Source of the DNA: Thermoplasmata archaeon | Lineage (GTDB): Archaea > Thermoplasmatota > Thermoplasmata > Thermoplasmatales > Thermoplasmataceae | Direction: 5' to 3' | Length of the DNA stretch: 7,720 bases | Assembly (NCBI GenBank): GCA_021790415.1 | Contig: JAJYDZ010000067.1 | Coordinates: forward strand, 1-7,720 | In this document: positions 1 through 5,101 of the stretch, piece after piece | How the letters are laid out: each line of letters opens with the position of its first letter | Numbering within the stretch: the stretch's first letter is position 1 | Made by a program: the position numbers and the translations under genes | The notes under the pieces: generated by a model | What the model saw: the letters and a program-made list of their open reading frames with translations, nothing else | Databases searched by the model: none | What the model was told of the DNA's origin: nothing

Positions 1-2
1 CA

Positions 3-1139
3 ATGACAGGGAGTTTCTACCGAACAAAGGAAATCGTTGAGCTGCTTGGAAAATCCAAGACCGGTGAGGTTTCTGAAAAGAATTCCAAAGAGATTGAGAC
101 GGCGGAAAAATTAGCTGTTTCCGATCAGCTACATCCAGGAGGATCAAAGTATGGTTTGACCTGGGTGAGTAATGGTGAGCAGAGAAAATCTGGTTATACT
201 ACATACATACCAAACAGGTTCTCAGGTTTTTCTAAAACTAAGAAAGCATCAACAAAATTCTCAAATGAGTTTTACGCTGAGCTGATGGAGGCAAATCCGT
301 TTATGGCAAAGGTAATCGAGGAAACGAAAGCATTTGAGCTGCCTGCCATTGAACAGACGCTGGAATATACAGGATCAAAACAGGCAAAGAGGGAAGCAGA
401 GGATGCAATCAGGATAGCAAAGAAACTTGGCGCAAAGAGGGTGTTTGTTCCCGCTCCGTCTCCTGGCGTCATAACGGTTTTCTATCCGCATGGCAAAGCA
501 TACCATGACCATGAGGACTTCTTGTTTTCACTTTCCAAGGAGCTTTCAAAAGAGTACAGGGCAATACTGTCTGTTGACGGCGTTGATCTGCAGATCGATG
601 CACCTGATCTTGCAATGGCAAAAAGCCTGGGTCTCGAATGGACTAAAGATTTCATGACTGTATTGCCAAAGCATGTAAGTGCAATAAACGCGGCAATTTC
701 AGGACTTCCATCCAAAAGGATCAGGGTGCATTACTGTTATGGGAACTATGCAGCACCTCACCTGACTGATCCTGATTATGGAAAAGTACTTCCTCACATA
801 CTGAAGTTGAAGGTAAGCACTCTGGTTGGGGAAATGGCAAACCCAAGACATGCTGGTGACCCTCTGATAATAAAGAAATATGTGAAAGAACATGGCTGGC
901 CAAAGAACCTTACATTTGCAGCAGGCGTGATAGATGTTAAATCAAGTTTTGTTGAAACACCTGAGACAGTTAACCTGAAGCTCCAGAATCTTGCAAACAT
1001 TGATGATATCGGACCTGAGAGGATTATGGGCGGAACTGACTGCGGCTTTGAAACCTTCGCGGGTCTCGGAAGCGTGTCAAGGAACATTGCACTGAAGAAA
1101 CTTGAGTCTCTTGCAAAAGGTGCCAGGCTCAAGGATTAA
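3..1139 (+). CDS. MetE-superfamily (cobalamin-independent methionine synthase II-like) zinc methyltransferase, probably 5'-partial
   Basis: This protein belongs to the MetE C-terminal-domain superfamily, whose members transfer a methyl (or alkyl) group to a thiol activated by zinc. The zinc ligands are all visible: H243 and C245 in HYCYGNY, E277 in GEMANPRH, and C347 in GGTDCGF. An early NGEQRKSGY block (57-65) and LQIDAPDLA (196-204) also fit the family, as does the length of about 370-380 residues, which corresponds to a catalytic (beta/alpha)8 barrel without the N-terminal half of bacterial MetE. The likely job is methylation of homocysteine to methionine. Relatives include epoxyalkane:coenzyme M transferase, so the substrate is not certain. 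The ATG lies two bases from the window edge, and the protein begins at the GSFYRTKE motif, which in relatives follows a few residues of the first beta strand. The true start is therefore probably just outside the window. A stretch of about 390 bases separates it from the next possible gene, and it shows no link to the glycan genes. Confidence 0.88.
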   Translation: MTGSFYRTKEIVELLGKSKTGEVSEKNSKEIETAEKLAVSDQLHPGGSKYGLTWVSNGEQRKSGYTTYIPNRFSGFSKTKKASTKFSNEFYAELMEANPFMAKVIEETKAFELPAIEQTLEYTGSKQAKREAEDAIRIAKKLGAKRVFVPAPSPGVITVFYPHGKAYHDHEDFLFSLSKELSKEYRAILSVDGVDLQIDAPDLAMAKSLGLEWTKDFMTVLPKHVSAINAAISGLPSKRIRVHYCYGNYAAPHLTDPDYGKVLPHILKLKVSTLVGEMANPRHAGDPLIIKKYVKEHGWPKNLTFAAGVIDVKSSFVETPETVNLKLQNLANIDDIGPERIMGGTDCGFETFAGLGSVSRNIALKKLESLAKGARLKD

Positions 1140-1471
1140 ATCATTTATGAAATCCAAACTTAATTTATCAGTGTTTAAAAATTAAAATAAAGTTTCATTT
1201 CCTAACCACTCTACCGGGATTTTATCATTTAACAACTATATTCGATTATTTCAGTACCTCATGATTTAATTGAGAATTTCCTTTATCTACATTTATACAA
1301 CTGCAACCGGTCATTCATAATGTGAGTATTTGATAAACCAATCAGTTTGGTTCTGGTCAGGTTCTTTCATGTAAGTATTGGTTCGGAACTCAGCAGAAGC
1401 CTGAAGTTTTGGCATGGAATATGCCTGCTGCAATATTGACAGATTGGAAACGCCCAATGATAGATGTGGTT

Positions 1472-1480
1472 GTTATATCC
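1472..1480 (+). promoter_or_regulatory. Possible TATA box for the small antitoxin-like gene
   Basis: GTTATATCC contains TTATAT centred near 1476. An archaeal start site about 26 bases downstream would fall near 1502, giving a leader of about 24 bases that includes the ribosome binding site at 1513-1521. Similar A/T hexamers are common in this DNA, so the support is positional only. Confidence 0.35.
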
Positions 1481-1512
1481 CAGTATGACCGTTAAGTCCA
1501 CAGGGAGCAGAT

Positions 1513-1521
1513 AGGATGTGA
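1513..1521 (+). promoter_or_regulatory. Ribosome binding site of the small antitoxin-like gene
   Basis: AGGATGTGA differs by one base from AGGAGGTGA, the complement of the archaeal 16S 3' end, and lies four bases before GTG 1526. It is the main reason to place the start at this GTG, because the frame is open back to 1496 without another usual start codon. Confidence 0.6.
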
Positions 1522-1525
1522 AAAA

Positions 1526-1675
1526 GTGAAAACTCAACTGCAAGGATGGATAGGCGTAAACATAAAAGAGAAAGCAAAGCTACTGGGAATAAACATGTCT
1601 CACGTAAGTGAAAATGCCATAAGGGAAGAAATTAAGAGAATTGAAAAAGAAAAGAGTGAGGTTCCAAGGAGGTGA
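1526..1675 (+). CDS. Small CcdA / ribbon-helix-helix-like antitoxin-type protein (49 aa)
   Basis: The 49-residue product starts with GTG. It reads as a short N-terminal strand (KTQLQGWIGVNI), then a helix (KEKAKLLGIN), a turn, a second helix (SHVSENAIREEIKRIEKEK) and a charged tail. The pattern of strand, 'KEKAKxLGIN-S', then 'ENAxREExKR' resembles CcdA-type and related ribbon-helix-helix antitoxins, which bind operator DNA as dimers through the strand and neutralise a toxin through the C-terminus. The tail after the second helix is only about ten residues, short for a toxin-binding region, so the gene may be truncated or may be just a small DNA-binding regulator. The stop codon overlaps a perfect ribosome binding site for the 32-codon frame that follows, as in an antitoxin-toxin operon, but no recognisable toxin is present. 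The family call rests on pattern recognition alone. Confidence 0.55.
   Translation: MKTQLQGWIGVNIKEKAKLLGINMSHVSENAIREEIKRIEKEKSEVPRR
1667..1675 (+). promoter_or_regulatory. Perfect Shine-Dalgarno sequence before the 32-codon frame
   Basis: AGGAGGTGA matches the full anti-Shine-Dalgarno complement. It overlaps the last two Arg codons and the TGA stop of the preceding small gene and lies five bases before ATG 1681. It is the strongest ribosome binding site I can see in the window, and it argues that a gene starts, or once started, at 1681. Confidence 0.65.
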
Positions 1676-1680
1676 ATTCT

Positions 1681-1779
1681 ATGGAAAGCACTCACAAATT
1701 CTTACAAAACAATAATCGGAACAAAGTAGATAACAATTCTGGACACTACGATAAAAAACTTTTTCCAGATCTTATTTGA
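1681..1779 (+). CDS. 32-codon reading frame in the toxin position; micro-protein or remnant of a truncated gene
   Basis: A frame of 32 codons starts with ATG five bases after a perfect ribosome binding site and ends at TGA 1777-1779. The product is polar and Asn-rich (MESTHKFLQNNNRNK at the start, ending in DKKLFPDLI). It has no membrane segment, no signal peptide and no motif I know, including none of the acidic residues expected at the start of a PIN-domain (VapC) toxin. Translational coupling to the antitoxin-like gene upstream is likely from the five-base spacing between stop and start. Either this is a genuine micro-protein, or it is the surviving 5' end of a longer gene whose remainder was deleted when the neighbouring glycan cluster was joined here. 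I cannot decide between these. Confidence 0.35.
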   Translation: MESTHKFLQNNNRNKVDNNSGHYDKKLFPDLI

Positions 1780-1797
1780 TTCTATTTGATCTTTTCT
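1767..1797 (+). terminator. Possible T-rich terminator with an imperfect 10-base direct repeat
   Basis: Two adjacent copies of a ten-base unit, CTTATTTGAT and TCTATTTGAT (1771-1790, 8 of 10 identical), are flanked by AGATC (1767-1771) and GATCT (1788-1792) in inverted orientation and followed by CTTTTC. Archaeal transcripts commonly end at oligo-T stretches, so this could end the small-gene transcript just before the next promoter. The stem is short and the call is weak. Confidence 0.25.
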
Positions 1798-1831
1798 GAA
1801 TGAATACTGTTAATCAGGAAGAGCCAAAACA

Positions 1832-1840
1832 ACATATAAG
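1832..1840 (+). promoter_or_regulatory. TATA box of the methyltransferase-glycosyltransferase 2 unit
   Basis: ACATATAAG is centred about 26 bases before ATG 1862. At the usual archaeal spacing transcription would start on or next to the A of the start codon, giving a leaderless message. No Shine-Dalgarno-like sequence is seen just before this ATG (the preceding bases are TTACCTTCCCTGA), which agrees with leaderless initiation. Confidence 0.5.
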
Positions 1841-1861
1841 GGCTAGAATTACCTTCCCTGA

Positions 1862-2659
1862 ATGACTTCTTTTAAAGATATAAAGAAGACTAAGTATTTG
1901 CTATCAACTGTAAAGCGACCCATTTTGACCGCAAAAAAGCTTTCATCATATACAGATAATGGCTTTAACACAATCGACATTAAATTCAAGAACAACATTG
2001 AATTCAAGAATTTGCCAGTTGGTTCTGCGTGGATGCTCATTAATTATTATTATTGGTCTAAGAAACTAGATGCATATTCCGACTCAGATTTGATGGCGCT
2101 ACATGAAATAGGGGAATATATTTACAAAAGAATTAAAGAAGAATGCAATAAATGGACCCCAGAAATATGGGGACTTCAGGGGACTCACGGAGTACTATAC
2201 CTTATTGTAAGAAAATTCAAGCCTTCTCACTTTATCGAAACGGGTATTGCGCATGGTTATTCTTCATACATAATTCTTTCTGCAATGGAGCAAAATGGAT
2301 CAGGAAAATTGACCAGCATAGATATTTCCAAAACCTTTGGACTATGCGGACAAGATCGTCCAATTGGATGGATTGTACCTGATAAGTTTAGATCAAACTG
2401 GGCCATTAAAATTGGAAAGTCCAATGAAGTCCTGCCAGGAATTAGCGAAGATTTTGATGCATTTATGCATGATTCTGGTCACACTGACGAAGTCATGACA
2501 TATGAATATAACTGGGCATCTTCCAGGTTAAAGAAATCCGGAGTACTAATGTCAGATGATATCGATAGGAACCAAGCATGGCAAGTATTTTTAGACCGGA
2601 ATAAGAGTTTTAGGCCAGTTATTTCTACGATAACAACGGGTGTCTCACAGAAAGTCTAG
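1862..2659 (+). CDS. Class I SAM-dependent methyltransferase of the glycan cluster (Methyltransf_24-like)
   Basis: The protein has a poorly conserved N-terminal helical part (about 1-115) and then a Rossmann-type methyltransferase domain. Visible landmarks are motif I, FIETGIAHGYSS (124-135), with the acidic-Gly-rich SAM loop; the acidic residue closing strand 2, D154 in LTSIDIS; DAFMHDSGH (199-207), matching the 'D-x-x-F-I-D-x-x-H' block of this family; and GVLMSDDID (227-235). It probably methylates a hydroxyl or other group on a sugar or on a sugar-nucleotide product; small-molecule methyltransferases of this kind are common in polysaccharide clusters. The target cannot be read from the sequence. 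It is cytosolic, with no signal peptide or membrane segment. The start is the first ATG, supported by the TATA box at leaderless distance. The stop is TAG, and the glycosyltransferase 2 gene follows 66 bases later in the same reading frame, so the two are probably co-transcribed. Confidence 0.8.
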   Translation: MTSFKDIKKTKYLLSTVKRPILTAKKLSSYTDNGFNTIDIKFKNNIEFKNLPVGSAWMLINYYYWSKKLDAYSDSDLMALHEIGEYIYKRIKEECNKWTPEIWGLQGTHGVLYLIVRKFKPSHFIETGIAHGYSSYIILSAMEQNGSGKLTSIDISKTFGLCGQDRPIGWIVPDKFRSNWAIKIGKSNEVLPGISEDFDAFMHDSGHTDEVMTYEYNWASSRLKKSGVLMSDDIDRNQAWQVFLDRNKSFRPVISTITTGVSQKV

Positions 2660-2715
2660 TCAGGCGCTGAGAAATGTTACAGGTGGCTGGGAAATTGTTA
2701 TCAATGCTATAGCTA

Positions 2716-2720
2716 TGGAG
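2716..2720 (+). promoter_or_regulatory. Ribosome binding site supporting a TTG start
   Basis: TGGAG ends five bases before TTG 2726. No ATG or GTG lies in frame between the upstream TAG (2657-2659) and this TTG, and the TTG puts the first residue exactly at the KISVII strand that opens family 2 glycosyltransferases. Together these fix the start. Confidence 0.55.
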
Positions 2721-2725
2721 CAGTA

Positions 2726-3730
2726 TTGAAAATCTCTGTAATTATATACACTTATGATAGGAAGGACTTCATTCTTGAAGCCATAAAATCCGTTCTTAAA
2801 CAGACCATAAGTAGGGATCAATATGAGATAATAGTCGTGAAAGGGTTTGAAGACCCAGAAATTGACAAAGATATCACAGCTTCCGTGGACGCATGCCTGA
2901 CTGTCAAAGTAAAGGGACATGGGAAAAAGATAGTCTCTGGTCTTGAGCGTTCAACAGGCGAAATAATCTGCCTTCTGGATGATGACGATCTCTTTCTGGA
3001 AGGTAAGTTGAAGAGAATAAAACAGATTTTTGAGTCTGAGAACGAGACAATATTTGTCCACAATTCTATAATAAGGGCCGACGAAAAAGGGGATGAAATA
3101 CCTTCTTCACCGGAACCAAGGTACGATGATCTTATTTTTGACACAAGAAGGCCTGACAAGAGAATGCTCTCAAAGCTTATTTCAGCGAGGTCCAATTGGT
3201 ATGGAAGCTGCATGTCTTTTCGTAGAGATGTCTTAATTGACGCAAAGGAGGCGCTTGTTGGAATAGATCAAAGCATTGATCCTATACTTTTCGTCCTTGC
3301 TATGAGGAAAGATGGAAAAATGATAAAAATTAGTGACAGGCTCACAAAATACAGGACTCATGTCAGCACCACAAATTATTCCCTAAGATATTCGGAATAC
3401 GTGAATAAGAGGGAAGAATTTTACCAGAACACCCTCAGAAACTATGTCAGCGTAATCGATGTGTGTAAAGGTACTTCAGGAGAGTCGCTCCTGAACGCTT
3501 ATATTAGTCATATGCAGCTTATTCTTGATTTCATGAAAGCTTCATCCAGGCGATTGCTCCTGAAAGATTCAATTTCCCTCATCTCTTCAATGCAAAGGAT
3601 ATTTATCGGATATTATCTAATCTGGGTATTCTATTCGCTAATTGCGCTTATTGATCAGAGACTTGGCCTCAGAGTATTTTATATCCTTCAGACATCTACG
3701 AGGCAGGCTGCAATAGAGAGGCGATCTTAG
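2726..3730 (+). CDS. Family 2 glycosyltransferase (GT-A fold) with C-terminal hydrophobic segment
   Basis: The N-terminus MKISVIIYTYDRKDF followed by ILEAIKSVLKQT (16-27) is the classic opening of family 2 glycosyltransferases, which move a sugar from a nucleotide donor with inversion. The metal-binding DxD motif is DDDD at 85-88, preceded by the typical STGEIICLL. Around residues 158-163 (WYGSCM) and 180-190 (IDQSIDPILF) lies the acceptor part, where D181 or D185 is a candidate catalytic base. The usual first-domain 'DDGS' is replaced by KGFEDPE (39-45), so nucleotide contacts may differ. Residues 292-310 (IFIGYYLIWVFYSLIALID) form one likely membrane-associating segment, followed by a basic tail. 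It probably acts on a lipid-linked glycan at the inner face of the membrane. The gene starts with TTG and follows the methyltransferase gene by 66 bases. Donor and acceptor are unknown. Confidence 0.85.
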   Translation: MKISVIIYTYDRKDFILEAIKSVLKQTISRDQYEIIVVKGFEDPEIDKDITASVDACLTVKVKGHGKKIVSGLERSTGEIICLLDDDDLFLEGKLKRIKQIFESENETIFVHNSIIRADEKGDEIPSSPEPRYDDLIFDTRRPDKRMLSKLISARSNWYGSCMSFRRDVLIDAKEALVGIDQSIDPILFVLAMRKDGKMIKISDRLTKYRTHVSTTNYSLRYSEYVNKREEFYQNTLRNYVSVIDVCKGTSGESLLNAYISHMQLILDFMKASSRRLLLKDSISLISSMQRIFIGYYLIWVFYSLIALIDQRLGLRVFYILQTSTRQAAIERRS

Positions 3731-3880
3731 CTCACTCTTCAGGCGTTTTTGAGACAGATTTTAATCTCGTTCCAAACATCCCTGATTATTCAAGAACTTG
3801 AGAACACGCCTGATCAACAAAGGAAATTAGAAACCTGAAAGTAAAATTAATGAAAACGGTAGCGATCTGAGAGAGGATAA
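3731..3880 (+). terminator. Short spacer with possible terminator for the methyltransferase-GT2 unit
   Basis: A five-T run at 3746-3750 follows the GT2 stop by 16 bases, and a small A/T-rich inverted repeat (AGATT, two T, AATCT, about 3756-3767) lies just after it. Archaeal polymerases can end at such T runs. No gene is seen in this spacer. Confidence 0.3.
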
Positions 3881-3889
3881 ATTATAAAG
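3881..3889 (+). promoter_or_regulatory. TATA box of the plus-strand family 4 glycosyltransferase
   Basis: ATTATAAAG is centred about 27 bases before ATG 3912, so transcription would start at or beside that ATG, giving a leaderless message. This spacing matches the promoter of the methyltransferase gene at 1862 and favours ATG 3912 over the in-frame ATG at 3927. Confidence 0.55.
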
Positions 3890-3911
3890 ATAATAAACAT
3901 CTTACAGAAAA

Positions 3912-5018
3912 ATGAGAAAGGGAACAATGAAGAAAATATTCTTGCTTAACTATGCACCTCCTTCATCTTCAATCTACAAGTACTCACAAAGGATCTACGA
4001 ATGCACTTCTGAATACTCTGAACAGATTAATTTACGTTATTCCAACAGATCAAATAAATGGGATCAAATGGTTCAGGGAAGGATCTTTGAGTCTCCAGTT
4101 AAAAACGTTCTGTCCGCGAACATTCTCTTCAGTTCAGTCTTTTTCAGAAACGCCAAGAAATACATTTTGCACTCATCCGACAAATACCGGGTGGTACATT
4201 ACACGCACCAAAACCTTTCTCCATTTAATTTTGACCTCGAGAGATCTGTCGTTTCGATCCATGACAACCCCTATTCAAGCCTAAAATATGGTGTTTATAC
4301 CTCGGACAGGCAAAACACTATTGACAGGATGACGTTTCGTCTATATTCACGTTCAACCAAGCATAACTTGGCACGCTATATGAAATTTAAATATGTAATT
4401 ACAACCTCAGATTATGTCCGAAACTCTTTGATTAAATATGGTTTTAGAAATGAAATTACCACAATATATCCACCAGTTGGGAACCAGTTTGTCCCCATAG
4501 AGAGAAAAGAAAAGATTAGGGAGGAACTAAAGCTGCCAAAGGACAAGAGACTTCTACTATCAGTTTCCACCGATCAACCAAGGAAAAACCTGAAATTACT
4601 CGAGCAGCTGATGAAACGCCTGGACAAGTCATTTATGCTAGTAAGAGTCGGGAAACCAATTCTCAACTCAATCAATTTTTCAAACGTCGATCAGCAGACA
4701 ATCAACAAGATATACAATGCCTGTGATGTATTGGTAATGCCAAGTTTCGAGGAAGGATTCGGGTCTCCGGTGGCGGAGGCTATGACTGTCGGGCTTCCCG
4801 TGGCTTGCTCTGACATTGAAATTTTTCATGAATTAAGCGGTAAATACGCTTTCTATTTCGACCCAAATTCGGTAGAAGATTTTGAGAGATCTGTCACAAC
4901 CGCGGTAGAGAATTTAGATATATACAAAGATAAAATGATAGAAAGGTCAAGTAGTTTTTCACATCTAACATTTTGTTCTAAGATAAATAATTATTACGAC
5001 CAGAAATTTTTCAGGTGA
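3912..5018 (+). CDS. Family 4 glycosyltransferase (GT-B fold), plus-strand paralog
   Basis: This is a retaining, nucleotide-sugar-dependent glycosyltransferase of the GT4 type. The N-terminal domain carries VVSIHDNPY (113-121), the 'IHD' block of the family. The C-terminal donor-binding domain carries LLLSVSTDQPRKN (214-226) and LVRVGK (243-248). The E-x7-E motif is E281 and E289 in FEEGFGSPVAEAM, followed by GLPV. The Gly-rich loop normally found near the start of GT4 proteins (GIGRYS in the minus-strand paralog) reads SSIYKYS here (19-25), an oddity that may affect activity. There is no signal peptide or clear membrane helix; it is probably cytosolic or peripheral to the membrane. ATG 3912 fits the leaderless promoter, while ATG 3927 (MKKIFLLNY) would remove five residues and has a weak AAAGGGA before it. 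It faces its paralog at 5102-6172 with 83 bases between the stops. Sugar specificity is unknown. Confidence 0.85.
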   Translation: MRKGTMKKIFLLNYAPPSSSIYKYSQRIYECTSEYSEQINLRYSNRSNKWDQMVQGRIFESPVKNVLSANILFSSVFFRNAKKYILHSSDKYRVVHYTHQNLSPFNFDLERSVVSIHDNPYSSLKYGVYTSDRQNTIDRMTFRLYSRSTKHNLARYMKFKYVITTSDYVRNSLIKYGFRNEITTIYPPVGNQFVPIERKEKIREELKLPKDKRLLLSVSTDQPRKNLKLLEQLMKRLDKSFMLVRVGKPILNSINFSNVDQQTINKIYNACDVLVMPSFEEGFGSPVAEAMTVGLPVACSDIEIFHELSGKYAFYFDPNSVEDFERSVTTAVENLDIYKDKMIERSSSFSHLTFCSKINNYYDQKFFR

Positions 5019-5101
5019 AGGATAACCTAAAAGACCATGATTTTAAATAAAGGCTGGGTTGCAACTTTTCCCCTAGTTTACGACTCATGCCTTCCTAGAT
5101 T
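5019..5101. terminator. Convergent spacer shared by the two GT4 genes
   Basis: These 83 bases separate two convergent stop codons and must hold the ends of both transcripts. Short T-rich or A-rich runs serve either direction (GATTTTAAATAAAG near 5039-5052, CTTTTCCCC near 5066-5074). No strong hairpin is seen. The role as terminator is inferred from position. Confidence 0.3.

Larger units (their letters stand above)
1140..1525. other. Non-coding stretch with possible gene remnant
   Basis: These 386 bases hold no convincing intact gene. The first 100 bases are A/T-rich with short T runs that could end the methyltransferase transcript. A TATA-like TTTATA at 1292-1297 lies about 26 bases before ATG/GTG triplets at 1320-1324, but those frames stop at once: ATG is followed by TGA, and the GTG frame meets TGA and TAA at 1331-1336. 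After these stops the GTG frame stays open for 52 codons (1337-1492) and ends at TAA 1493-1495, with a protein-like stretch near its end (KPEVLAWNMPAA, then DWKRP). I do not recognise it. A perfect 6-base inverted repeat (AACCAA 1336-1341 and TTGGTT 1347-1352) lies at the beginning of the open part. A decayed gene is one explanation; chance is another. Confidence 0.35.

Noticed and set aside
272..1132. Several open frames of 60-112 codons on the minus strand (and one overlapping pair) opposite the MetE-like gene
   Set aside because: They are shadows of a well-supported gene: low-complexity products with no motif and no ribosome binding site that would favour them.
1140..1861. Possible insertion sequence or CRISPR remnant
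   Set aside because: I found no pair of terminal inverted repeats, target duplication, recognisable transposase motif or regularly spaced repeats; only short inverted repeats of five to six bases are visible.
1980..2015. Direct repeat of ATTCAAGAA (around 1983 and 2002)
   Set aside because: It lies inside the methyltransferase coding region and encodes KFKN and EFKN; a local coding repeat is the simplest explanation.
2818..3213. 131-codon minus-strand frame opposite the GT2 gene
   Set aside because: It lies wholly opposite the conserved N-terminal and DxD region of GT2; its Ser-rich composition is what the complementary strand of such a gene gives, and it has no recognisable domain.
3952..4284. 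110-codon plus-strand frame overlapping the start of the GT4 gene
   Set aside because: It is a +1 shadow of the GT4 coding sequence, which carries the family motifs in its own frame; the product is Thr/Ser/Leu-rich without motifs.
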